Part shown: piece after piece, positions 1-8,004 of the stretch
How positions within the stretch are numbered: the stretch's first letter is position 1
How the letters are laid out: each line of letters opens with the position of its first letter
IMG/VR virus record: IMGVR_UViG_3300012000_000008
Span: 1-64,000 of that record
Length of the DNA stretch: 64,000 nt
DNA from: a virus
Direction: 5' to 3' (one strand)
Notes under the pieces: generated by a model
What the model was told of the DNA's origin: nothing
Seen by the model: the letters and a program-made list of their open reading frames with translations, nothing else
Databases searched by the model: none
Made by a program: the position numbers and the translations under genes

Positions 1-1388
1 ATGATGCTGCAAATACTGGTTACAACATAGGCGACACAAGCAACACAAGTTCTAATATAGAGAGTCATCCACCAACATTAGCCCCTGCTAGCAAAGCAAG
101 CGGATTTATTCAAAGCTCAACCTTAAGACCCACCACAACCAATGTAAATGTTGTTAATGATTTCTATTGGACATATTCTCCACTGGGTGCTTCTAGACGC
201 CAAGAAGTACCAAAAATAATTTTAACTGAAAAAAGACTTAAAACCAACGCCATGGTAGCTCAAATAATTGCTTCCTTTAATACTGCAACTGAAGGGGTAG
301 GAAATGTTTTGGATAATCTTAAAAAATCAGAGATTGGACCTTATGTAAGCAGCTTTACAGAAACATTGCAAAAACTAGCTGAAAGTGCAGGCAACGCTAT
401 TAATAATACTCTTACAGCAGAACAACAAAAACAAATAGCTATTGCAAAAGCAAGAGCCAAATCTTATCTTAACAGATTGCAAAATAAAACAGTGGATGAT
501 AATCCTATCATGAAAACTGACCTTTTACAAGCATACAAAGATTTGTATCCCACAATAGATACAGGATGGAGATACATTTTTCCTTATTTTGATGACTATT
601 ATTCAAGCTCTCAAAATGTATTTGGCAGTGATGGTGTTGGTAATTTAATGAATGTAGGAATTGAAACTTCTGAACTAATTACCAATTTGGCTGCAGCAGC
701 TGGTGCTTTGCAAAAACCATTTGGGTTTAGCTTTCAAGAAAGAGCAAAATTCTATAATTTTCCAACTGAAGGGGAAGAAATTTCTTTTACTTTTCCTCTT
801 ATAAACACTGGCAGCGCTTCTTTTGATGATGTGGTTAGAAACTGGCAATTGCTGTTTATGCTATTGTATCAAAATAAACCAGCAAGACTAAACAGATCCA
901 TAGTTGAACCACCAGTAATTTATCAAGTAGAAATACCTGGCCAAAAATTTTATCCTTTTTGCTATGTTTCCAGTATTACTGTTGATTTTAAAGGTGCAAG
1001 AAGGGAGTTAAAATTTCAATTACCCTTTCAAAATACCGTATATAATGACTCTGGAAGAACAGAAGGTGTAGAAGAAGTGCCCATTATAGATGAACAAATA
1101 CAGACTGAAAACAGAACCTTTACAACCATAATACCTGATGCTTACATGGTAAAAATTACCTTAAAATCATTGCTAGCAGAAACCAGAAATTTCATGGTTT
1201 ATGCATTACAAGCAGGCCAAGGTGGTGATACACGCATAAAAATACAGAATCAAGATGAAAACATTAAAAACTTAAATACCCAGCGTTTAGGCAATAGTTT
1301 TGCTTTGCCTGGTGATGAATTCAATGGACCAACTTTTCCTACCAATAACAACACCAATTTTTCAACAAATACTAACATACCTCAATAA
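1..1388 (+). CDS. Tail tube cap/baseplate protein, gp48/gp54-like (5' partial)
   Basis: The frame is open from base 3, so the gene begins before the window; an internal ATG at 252 is not the start because about 83 in-frame codons precede it. 461 residues are visible. The C-terminal half (EGEEISFTFPLINTG, then a proline-rich YQVEIPGQKFYPF segment and IIPDAYMVKITLKSLL) resembles the tube-cap proteins that join the tail tube to the T4 baseplate. The next gene is gp53-like and follows after a late-type promoter motif, which supports a baseplate role. It could be either a gp48 or a gp54 homologue; the exact assignment is inference. Confidence 0.55.
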   Translation, partial: DAANTGYNIGDTSNTSSNIESHPPTLAPASKASGFIQSSTLRPTTTNVNVVNDFYWTYSPLGASRRQEVPKIILTEKRLKTNAMVAQIIASFNTATEGVGNVLDNLKKSEIGPYVSSFTETLQKLAESAGNAINNTLTAEQQKQIAIAKARAKSYLNRLQNKTVDDNPIMKTDLLQAYKDLYPTIDTGWRYIFPYFDDYYSSSQNVFGSDGVGNLMNVGIETSELITNLAAAAGALQKPFGFSFQERAKFYNFPTEGEEISFTFPLINTGSASFDDVVRNWQLLFMLLYQNKPARLNRSIVEPPVIYQVEIPGQKFYPFCYVSSITVDFKGARRELKFQLPFQNTVYNDSGRTEGVEEVPIIDEQIQTENRTFTTIIPDAYMVKITLKSLLAETRNFMVYALQAGQGGDTRIKIQNQDENIKNLNTQRLGNSFALPGDEFNGPTFPTNNNTNFSTNTNIPQ

Positions 1389-1397
1389 TATTTTTTC

Positions 1398-1405
1398 ATA
1401 AATAA
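1398..1405 (+). promoter_or_regulatory. Late-type promoter ATAAATAA, 4 nt before ATG 1410
   Basis: Exact ATAAATAA octamer ending 4 nt before the start codon, matching the T4 late -10 element (TATAAATA). With T4-like spacing, transcription would begin at or next to the ATG. Confidence 0.55.
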
Positions 1406-1409
1406 TTTT

Positions 1410-1775
1410 ATGGATTTAGGTAAATATCAAAACAATATACCAGAATTGTCCAATTTAAACAATTTAAGATATGAAAATATTTTTAAAATGTATAAAAATA
1501 AGGATGCTCAGTATTTTTACAATATTACCAAAACCATAACTGTTCCCGAAGATATTGATCCAGGTCAAATCATATACTACAGAATAAGAAGAAAAATGCC
1601 TTGGACCATGGTAAGCTTTAATATTTACAACACTATAGAACTGTGGTGGTTAATATGCCTTCTTAATAAAATAAAGAACCCTGTTGAAGCTCCAGAAACA
1701 GGCATAATTATTAAAGCTTTAAATCCAGATATTGTTTCTCAAGTCATATCTGAAATTAAAAAGCAATTAGTATGA
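1410..1775 (+). CDS. 53: Baseplate wedge protein, gp53-like
   Basis: A 121-residue protein. Residues around 58-85 (RRKMPWTMVSFNIYN, then ELWWLICLLNKI) match the pattern of T4 gp53 and related LysM-like baseplate proteins, where the text reads as 'difficulty of a start, unsuitable for continuous flow, WW-I-LLN'. It is shorter than T4 gp53 (196 aa). It starts behind a late promoter motif and its stop overlaps the next gene's ATG by 4 nt, so the two are probably translationally coupled. Family assignment rests on the WWLICLLN core and the position between cap- and hub-like genes. Confidence 0.5.
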   Translation: MDLGKYQNNIPELSNLNNLRYENIFKMYKNKDAQYFYNITKTITVPEDIDPGQIIYYRIRRKMPWTMVSFNIYNTIELWWLICLLNKIKNPVEAPETGIIIKALNPDIVSQVISEIKKQLV

Positions 1776-3355
1776 GCGACTATCTACCTGCAAGCAACGA
1801 TTCAAAATATAGCAGCTTCTCTTACTTAATAAATAACAATTTTTATGATTTTAGAGTCTTCTTAGTATCATTTGACGGCAGAATAAAATCTTTGAGCCCC
1901 TCATCCATAAGAACCTTGATGCTTAATGACTGCCTGGACAGACCTTTTCATGATGGATACATTATTTTAGATAATAGAGAAGATAATATTGAAAGCAGTT
2001 ATTTTAACAAAGATAAAGATCCCACTTCTCCTGATTATTACATTCCTAAAAATACTAATAACTATGATCAATATGGAACTTTTATTTTTAATGGAGATTG
2101 TAGAGATATTTTAAAAATTGAAATATTACCCAAAGTTTCAGAAAATATTTCAACAGTTTATTCTGAAGATACGTTGCGTTATTTTTTACTTAAATTTGAT
2201 TTTGTCATATACAATACTGAAGAATTTAATGATGGAAGCTCTGGAGAAAAATTAAAAAAACTTTATTTCTGGGACTATCATTATGAATTGTTAAGAGAGA
2301 AGAATTCATACTTTTCAACTTCCAACTACCTCAGATCAGATGCAGATATCTCTACTCTTAGCAATAATGAAAGAAGAATTCCAACTGGTGCTGCTTTATC
2401 TTCATTACTTGTGGAAACATTTGATCCAAATGAAATTGGCTTTAATACAGCATTTGAAAAATTTGATACAGGCAGTACCACCATATTTTTTAGTGCACCT
2501 GCAAATTATAAAGCGCTGGACTCACTTAATTACATATTATCTAAGCATGTAGGCAGTCCAGACTCAAATTTTGACTCTTGTATTTTTAGATTAAATAGGT
2601 ACCCAAAAGCTTTTAGTCTCAGAAGCTTCAAAGACATTTTTACTAATGCAGTTACTTTTCAAAATGGATCTCTTTCTCCAGGGTTTGAATACCTGGAAAC
2701 TTATAAAGTTGCAGGTTATCAAGAGTTAAGTAATTCTACAGTACCAACTTTAAACATAGAATATGCACCTTCCATAGCTCCCTATTTCAAAACTGCAGGT
2801 AATATTGATGCATATAGTTTTGATTTTATTGCAGGGCAATATTCTCAACAAGAAATAAACAGCAAAGCTGTTCATTTCTATGATTATACTAGAAAAGAAT
2901 TTGAAATTGATTGTTTTAGAAATAGCATAGATGAATTTCTTAAAGCAGCCAAAGCAGATTATATCCTACCACTAGCACCACAAGGCACTGAAACATTTCA
3001 AATGGGTAAATTTAGAACAGAAAATAAAAATTTAAAAAATGTATTTGCTTCAGTTGAACAAAATCCCAATCAAAGATTAAGTCTGGGGCTATCTAAAAAT
3101 CTTAAAAATTATATTATGTTAAATAATTTTGTAACCTTTAGAGTCCAGGGCTCAACTCATAGACAGTCAGGCAAATTTATAGGCATAGTAAGAGATTCAA
3201 GCAAACAACCATCTGACTTTGATAAGAAATTTTTGGGCATTTATTTAATTATAGAAGTCAAACATTTGTTTCAGGATGCATCTTATTTTAATGATTTAAT
3301 TTGTGTAAAAACCTATCTATTGAATGATTTGTTTTTAAATAAAAATGTGTTATGA
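1772..3355 (+). CDS. Baseplate hub protein, gp27-like
   Basis: A 527-residue protein whose C-terminal part (about 435-520: LKNYIMLNNFVTFRVQGS, GKFIGIVRD, GIYLIIEVKHLF, LICVKTYLL) follows the beta-rich pattern of phage hub/late-control D proteins, which form the ring linking tail tube and spike. It overlaps the genes on both sides by 4 nt (ATGA), so it belongs to the 1410-4970 tail operon. Longer than T4 gp27 (391 aa). No lysozyme or spike domain is visible. The hub call is an inference from pattern and context. Confidence 0.45.
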   Translation: MSDYLPASNDSKYSSFSYLINNNFYDFRVFLVSFDGRIKSLSPSSIRTLMLNDCLDRPFHDGYIILDNREDNIESSYFNKDKDPTSPDYYIPKNTNNYDQYGTFIFNGDCRDILKIEILPKVSENISTVYSEDTLRYFLLKFDFVIYNTEEFNDGSSGEKLKKLYFWDYHYELLREKNSYFSTSNYLRSDADISTLSNNERRIPTGAALSSLLVETFDPNEIGFNTAFEKFDTGSTTIFFSAPANYKALDSLNYILSKHVGSPDSNFDSCIFRLNRYPKAFSLRSFKDIFTNAVTFQNGSLSPGFEYLETYKVAGYQELSNSTVPTLNIEYAPSIAPYFKTAGNIDAYSFDFIAGQYSQQEINSKAVHFYDYTRKEFEIDCFRNSIDEFLKAAKADYILPLAPQGTETFQMGKFRTENKNLKNVFASVEQNPNQRLSLGLSKNLKNYIMLNNFVTFRVQGSTHRQSGKFIGIVRDSSKQPSDFDKKFLGIYLIIEVKHLFQDASYFNDLICVKTYLLNDLFLNKNVL

Positions 3356-4320
3356 AAACTGCTGTTAATACATCTTTTCCTAAGCTAGCAGATATAAATT
3401 TTGCTAAAAATACAGATTTTGTAAAAAAATTTAGCAATTATTTAGATGTAATAGGCAATTTCACAACTGAAATAGGCATAAGTTTGGATTATTATAATTG
3501 TCTTGTAAGTGGTGATGTTACAACATCGCTTATAAATTTTTATAAAGATATTAATGATAATAAATTAAAAATTTTAAGCAATGATTTTGTAAATTTTTGG
3601 GTCAACAGATTTTCTAGCACTACAGAGCCCTTGAAACAAATTATTTTAGAAGAAGTTGGGTCTGATAAAAATAGTTTTTTTACTGAATTAAGCGATTCAA
3701 TTGGTATATTATTAAACAGTTACAATTTATTAGATGATGCAACCATACCTTTTTTTGACTATACAACCAACATCTATAATGCGCCCAATACTATACCTGT
3801 GCAATTAAGAAACAAAATTTCTCCTACTACACTGCAAGTAGCAAATAATTTATCTAAATCTAATACAATTTTAATGAGAAACAATCTTAAAAAAATAAAT
3901 CTTCCTACCCCTGGTGTTGACCCTTCTGCTGATGCTCTTACATCTCATGGTTTAAATTTAATAACTGATTTGAATTCGTACGTAATTATTAATAATAATT
4001 TAGCTGAACCTATTTATAGTCTTATAAAATATTATTCTAATATATACTCATACATTGCTTTTTTAAATAACATAGGAAACAATGATGGATACAACCCAAG
4101 AGATGCAACAGAAAAAACTGGTACCAATCAACAGTACATAAATGAATTATTTTTTAGTCTGGATATTGAAAAAATAACACAAACAGTGGATTTGTTGCAG
4201 AGAAAATTTAAAAATATCATGAGTTACAGTACCATAAAAAATACTATTTCTAATATCATAACAGAATCTACAGCAACCAATACAACTACTGAAATTAACC
4301 AAACTGAAGGACTATCATAA
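3352..4320 (+). CDS. Tail operon protein of unknown function
   Basis: A 322-residue, asparagine- and serine-rich, mostly helical-looking protein with no motif I recognise. Start ATG overlaps the hub gene stop (ATGA). Its position between hub-like and baseplate genes suggests a virion or assembly component. No signal peptide or membrane segment is visible. Confidence 0.6.
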   Translation: MKTAVNTSFPKLADINFAKNTDFVKKFSNYLDVIGNFTTEIGISLDYYNCLVSGDVTTSLINFYKDINDNKLKILSNDFVNFWVNRFSSTTEPLKQIILEEVGSDKNSFFTELSDSIGILLNSYNLLDDATIPFFDYTTNIYNAPNTIPVQLRNKISPTTLQVANNLSKSNTILMRNNLKKINLPTPGVDPSADALTSHGLNLITDLNSYVIINNNLAEPIYSLIKYYSNIYSYIAFLNNIGNNDGYNPRDATEKTGTNQQYINELFFSLDIEKITQTVDLLQRKFKNIMSYSTIKNTISNIITESTATNTTTEINQTEGLS

Positions 4321-4328
4321 GTAATTTT

Positions 4329-4970
4329 ATGGCTACATCTACGCCCAATTCCAAATCAGTTCCAGTACCAGCTGATAGCACACCAGAATATGCCATAAAA
4401 CTAACAGACAATATCAATCAATTGCAAGAAATTGATTCCTTGGCAAGTAATTTTCCAGGCTTACCTGATATAAATGAGCTAGCAAGTCCTGAAGATTTGC
4501 TCTCTTATGTTACAGATTTTATAGATATACCTTCTTACATGCCCAGTATTAATTTGGGCGGTATTACTGAACTGGCGAGTTCTGCAGCCTCACTTGCAGG
4601 GCAACCACCATTAGATGCAGGTGCACTACTTGGCAATGCTACTGGCCTTATAACAGGTGATTTTGATTTTGAATCACTGGATCCATTTGGTTTATTTAGC
4701 ATCATTGAACAAGCAAAAAATATTGCATGTAATTTCACAATTCCCAGTATTACAGTACCTGATATTGAGGCCATATTTAATGCAAAAATAAATGAACAAG
4801 AAGAAAAATTTAAAAGTCTTGCCATTAAATTTAATGGTATTGAAGGATTTAATGTTGAAGAATTTCTTAAAAAAGCTGTTAAAAGCTTTGAAAAGAAGAT
4901 TACTGATGCATTTAAAAGCCTATACAACAAATTGTTTACTTGTCAGTCTGAGGGTGATCAATCTGCTTAG
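4329..4970 (+). CDS. Tail operon protein of unknown function
   Basis: A 213-residue protein. The N-terminal two thirds are rich in Pro, Ser, Gly and Ala (for example INLGGITELASSAASLAG), and the C-terminal third (about 150-205) is a charged lysine-rich probable coiled coil. The start follows AAGTAATTTT, a weak variant of the late motif. The 3' end overlaps the convergent minus-strand gene by 35 nt. Virion role inferred only from context. Confidence 0.55.
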   Translation: MATSTPNSKSVPVPADSTPEYAIKLTDNINQLQEIDSLASNFPGLPDINELASPEDLLSYVTDFIDIPSYMPSINLGGITELASSAASLAGQPPLDAGALLGNATGLITGDFDFESLDPFGLFSIIEQAKNIACNFTIPSITVPDIEAIFNAKINEQEEKFKSLAIKFNGIEGFNVEEFLKKAVKSFEKKITDAFKSLYNKLFTCQSEGDQSA

Positions 4971-5415
4971 TTTCCACAATCTCTGCATCAATTGCACCAG
5001 CAGCTAGTAGTTTAAATATTTGTTCTCTTGTTGCTAACATTTTTGATTCATTATTTTCTTGATTCATTTCTTTTCTTGCATCTATATCCATTTGCTTGAC
5101 CTTGACAATTGTATCTGTTTTTTTATCATTAATAGCAATTCTGTTGAGCGTTTCAATTGCATTTGCTGCAGCTGAAATTAAACTTGCAAATGCATCAACA
5201 TCTTTTGCTTCTGGTGCATTTACAATATAATCCCTCACATTTTTTACCATTTCAATGGTTTCCTTAACAAGATTGCCTCCATTTTCAATAACAAATTTTT
5301 CTAATTCTTCTTTCTTAAGTGGATTGGTTTCTTTTTCTACTTCTTTTGCTTTAGCTTGAGCTTCATTTAGTTGACTCAATAAATCACCTACCATTTCATT
5401 CAATTCCTCACTCAT
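4936..5415 (-). CDS. Terminase small subunit (gp16)-like
   Basis: A 159-residue helical protein. The middle (about 52-110: VKETIEMVKNVRDYIVNAPEA, then FASLISAAANAIETLNRI) resembles the core of T4 gp16-type DNA packaging small subunits, which form rings that regulate the large terminase. No large subunit is in the window. The start is preceded by AATTAAATATTTCTA, a late-motif variant. It points against the flanking genes and overlaps the tail gene's 3' end by 35 nt. Alternative: another small coiled-coil virion protein. Confidence 0.45.
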   Translation of the reverse strand: MSEELNEMVGDLLSQLNEAQAKAKEVEKETNPLKKEELEKFVIENGGNLVKETIEMVKNVRDYIVNAPEAKDVDAFASLISAAANAIETLNRIAINDKKTDTIVKVKQMDIDARKEMNQENNESKMLATREQIFKLLAAGAIDAEIVETKQIDHPQTDK

Positions 5416-5468
5416 TAGAAATATTTAATTGATATTGATTTTTATCAAACATATATTATTATTAAAGC

Positions 5469-5933
5469 ATGATTAGTATTAAGGATACAGACCCTAATTT
5501 TGCATATTTACCTGTTTTAAGGTTTGAAAAGACACATGCAGATGCCAAGCTACCCACAAAAAACCATGAATCTGACACAGGTTATGATGTGTTTTGCATT
5601 GAAGATAAGATTGTCCCGGCCCAGGGCAGTGCAATAGTATCAGTAGGGTTAAAATTTGCAGAAATACCTGAAGGTTATTGGGTTAAAGTTGAGAGTCGCA
5701 GTGGCATGGGATTCAAGCATGGTATCATGGCCCACCCAGGCATAATAGACAATGGATACAGAGGTGACGCAGGAATCAAACTATACAATTTAACTGATAA
5801 AGATTATGAAATAAAAAAGGGTGACAGAATTGCACAATTTGTAATCTACATGACAGTTCATATGCAAGTAGAGGAAGGTAAAGTTGTGGTAACTACTAGA
5901 GGTGACAAGGGATTTGGTAGTTCAGGCAAATGA
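5469..5933 (+). CDS. dut: dUTP diphosphatase (trimeric dUTPase)
   Basis: Hydrolyses dUTP to dUMP and pyrophosphate, keeping uracil out of phage DNA and feeding dTMP synthesis. All five family motifs are present in order: SDTGYD (35-40), RSG (77-79), IDNGYRGD (93-100), GDRIAQ (118-123) and the C-terminal RGDKGFGSSG (144-153). Length 154 aa is normal for the trimeric family. The stop overlaps the clamp-loader start by 4 nt, so the two replication genes form a unit. The dCMP deaminase at 42257 acts in the same pathway. Confidence 0.97.
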   Translation: MISIKDTDPNFAYLPVLRFEKTHADAKLPTKNHESDTGYDVFCIEDKIVPAQGSAIVSVGLKFAEIPEGYWVKVESRSGMGFKHGIMAHPGIIDNGYRGDAGIKLYNLTDKDYEIKKGDRIAQFVIYMTVHMQVEEGKVVVTTRGDKGFGSSGK

Positions 5934-6886
5934 CCATTAACGATTTTAGTAATTTATGGTGTGAGAAATACCGTCCAAAAATCTTGGGTGATTTTGTTGT
6001 ATCTGAAAGAAATTTAGAAATTATAAATTCTTTTAAGAAGAAAGCTCAAATACCAAATCTACTTTTCACTGGCACACCAGGCATAGGCAAAACAACATTA
6101 GCAAAGATTATTGTTAACGATATTCTCAACTGCCAGTATTTGTACATAAATGCAAGTGATGAAAATGGTATTGACACCATACGTACCAAGGTTACAAGCT
6201 TTGCACAGACCAAAAGTTTTGATGGTAATTTAAAGACCATTATTTTAGATGAATGCGATGGCATTTCAATTGATGCACAAAGGGCACTGCGCAATACCAT
6301 GGAAGAATTATCTGGATTTGCAAGATTTATTCTCACAGCCAACTACAAATATAAAATTATTCCTGCACTACAAAGCAGATGTCAGACCTTAGATTTAACA
6401 CCCCCACTGGATTCTGTTCTTAAGAGATGTGCATATATCTTGAAAAATGAGAATATAGCAGTTGAAAATGGTCAAAAAGCTAAACTTTTAGAACTAGTTA
6501 GAAATTTTTATCCTGACCTCCGTAAATGCATAAATGAACTCCAAAAATCATCTGTATCAGAAAAACTTAAGATCAATGAATTTGATAGCAATGATTTAAT
6601 CAATTTGATTTACAAAGAAATTAAAAACAAAAATATTAATTCACTCCGGAAAGCACTCATTGAAAATGAAGCAACTTTTAATTCTGATTATGTAGCTCTA
6701 TTAAGAGAACTGTTTAATTTTATAGAACAGAATGAAACAGATGATAATTTTAAAAAGAAAGCTCTTGTTATTATTGCTGAACATCTGTACCGTTCAGCAT
6801 TTGTTGTAGATCAAGAAATAAATTTCTTTGCGTGTATTGTGTTACTATCTGATACTCAGCTCTTGGGCAAATATTGTGCTGTGTAA
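5930..6886 (+). CDS. 44: Sliding-clamp loader ATPase subunit, gp44/RFC-small-like
   Basis: AAA+ ATPase that loads the DNA polymerase sliding clamp. Walker A GTPGIGKT (48-55), Walker B ILDECD (105-110, the DExD box of clamp loaders) and the SRC motif (149-151) are all intact. The N-terminal W-x-EKYRP is typical of RFC/gp44 proteins. At 318 aa it is almost the same length as T4 gp44 (319). The partner subunit (gp62) and clamp (gp45) are not in the window. Coupled to the dUTPase gene by an ATGA overlap; its 3' end overlaps a convergent gene by 31 nt. Confidence 0.95.
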   Translation: MTINDFSNLWCEKYRPKILGDFVVSERNLEIINSFKKKAQIPNLLFTGTPGIGKTTLAKIIVNDILNCQYLYINASDENGIDTIRTKVTSFAQTKSFDGNLKTIILDECDGISIDAQRALRNTMEELSGFARFILTANYKYKIIPALQSRCQTLDLTPPLDSVLKRCAYILKNENIAVENGQKAKLLELVRNFYPDLRKCINELQKSSVSEKLKINEFDSNDLINLIYKEIKNKNINSLRKALIENEATFNSDYVALLRELFNFIEQNETDDNFKKKALVIIAEHLYRSAFVVDQEINFFACIVLLSDTQLLGKYCAV

Positions 6887-7461
6887 GATGCGGGATCCTT
6901 ATGACCTTCTGCAGGTTTTGAAGGTATCTTTACATTTACATTTTTTAGCTCTCTATCACCTGTTTCCAACTTCTTATCTCCCACATCAGATAAGTGTGTT
7001 TTTGATCTGGGTGTAAGCATAGTTTTATCATCGTTAATTGTCACTTCTGAAGGCTTGATTTGCACCTTGTTATCATATTTTAATTTGTCTGGTACTGGAG
7101 GTAAATTTGGATAATCAGAAAAACGATCCAACAGAGTTGAAGGCACAGTTACAGCTTTATTAACATCATACAGACCAGGGGCAATTTCAGGCACCACTTC
7201 AATGTTAAAACTATAACCAAAATCATCTGGATTGCCTGCACCCATTACTGCAGGCATGAATGATTTAACATTACGTACCCTTAGATTTACACCTGAATTT
7301 ATAAGTTCTTGTACTGCTGCCTTGGTTTCAGTAGGTGCATTTTTAAAAAAATCATGAGATAGAGCTTTATCTACAAATTTAACTCTATCACTAGTTAAAA
7401 ATCCACCTCTTGTGTATCTTGACAATGTAGCTTCAAAGAGCTTTATAAATTTCTTTTCCAT
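6856..7461 (-). CDS. Protein of unknown function, probably virion-associated
   Basis: A 201-residue protein; the N-terminal FIKLFEATLSRYTRGGF is a recognisable opening but I cannot assign a family. The C-terminal 60 residues are charged and low in hydrophobics, likely disordered. It has a late promoter octamer 5 nt before its ATG, which suggests late (structural) expression. It is convergent with the clamp-loader gene and divergent from the gp25-like gene. Confidence 0.6.
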   Translation of the reverse strand: MEKKFIKLFEATLSRYTRGGFLTSDRVKFVDKALSHDFFKNAPTETKAAVQELINSGVNLRVRNVKSFMPAVMGAGNPDDFGYSFNIEVVPEIAPGLYDVNKAVTVPSTLLDRFSDYPNLPPVPDKLKYDNKVQIKPSEVTINDDKTMLTPRSKTHLSDVGDKKLETGDRELKNVNVKIPSKPAEGHKDPASYTAQYLPKS

Positions 7462-7466
7462 TTAAA

Positions 7467-7474
7467 TTATTTAT
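7467..7474 (-). promoter_or_regulatory. Late-type promoter ATAAATAA (minus)
   Basis: ATAAATAA on the minus strand ending 5 nt before the ATG at 7461. It forms a divergent pair with the motif at 7511. Confidence 0.5.
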
Positions 7475-7510
7475 TTTCAAGAGCTTAATATTCCTTCTTT
7501 ATTTATAATA

Positions 7511-7518
7511 ATAAATAA
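7511..7518 (+). promoter_or_regulatory. Late-type promoter ATAAATAA
   Basis: ATAAATAA ending 4 nt before the GTG start of the gp25-like gene at 7523. Confidence 0.5.
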
Positions 7519-7522
7519 TAAT

Positions 7523-8002
7523 GTGGCCAATATAAGCATCAATTCACTTAAAAAAACAGATAAAACAGAGCAAGGCTTTACTTATTCAGATTTAAAACTG
7601 GATTTACAGTTCAATTACACTGTTAACAATGAATTATTAAAGAATAAAGAAATTAAAGATTCAATCAATAGTTTTGATTATGATGCTATTAAAAACAGCA
7701 TAGTTAATATCTTTACCACCATTCCTGGTCAAAAGCTACTAAACCCATATTTTGGGTTAAATTTAGCAAAATATCTATTTGAACCTGTGAATGAAGAAAC
7801 TGCGGCAGTTATTGCTAATGACATAATTTTCGGTCTGAATACATATGAACCCAGAATTATCATAAGAAATTTGGACGTATTGTATAGTGAAGAAAATCAA
7901 ACATATACCATTGGTTTGACCTTTACAGTTCCTCAAATAAAAAATAAAGAATTAAAATTGGTAGGAACGTTGAGCAACTCAGGTTTCTTTTTAAATAATT
8001 AA
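7523..8002 (+). CDS. 25: Baseplate wedge subunit, gp25-like
   Basis: A 159-residue member of the gp25/GpW-gp25 family, a lysozyme-like wedge core piece that also nucleates the sheath. The segment IKNSIVNIFTTIPGQKLLNPYFGLNLAKYLFEP shows the family core (about 55-90), in particular the pattern pG-(K/R)-x-x-x-P-x-F-G. The GTG start lies 4 nt after a late motif; N-terminal Met-Ala-Asn. It precedes the gp6-like gene by 2 nt, the same pairing as in other T4-like phages. Confidence 0.85.
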   Translation: MANISINSLKKTDKTEQGFTYSDLKLDLQFNYTVNNELLKNKEIKDSINSFDYDAIKNSIVNIFTTIPGQKLLNPYFGLNLAKYLFEPVNEETAAVIANDIIFGLNTYEPRIIIRNLDVLYSEENQTYTIGLTFTVPQIKNKELKLVGTLSNSGFFLNN

Positions 8003-8004
8003 AC

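Noticed and set aside
252-1388. A complete gene starting at ATG 252
   Set aside because: About 83 in-frame codons without a stop precede it to the window edge, so the gene is 5'-partial and this Met is internal.
4535-4930. 131-residue minus-strand frame inside the tail gene at 4329
   Set aside because: It is antisense to a better-supported gene and lacks a late motif or neighbours on its strand.
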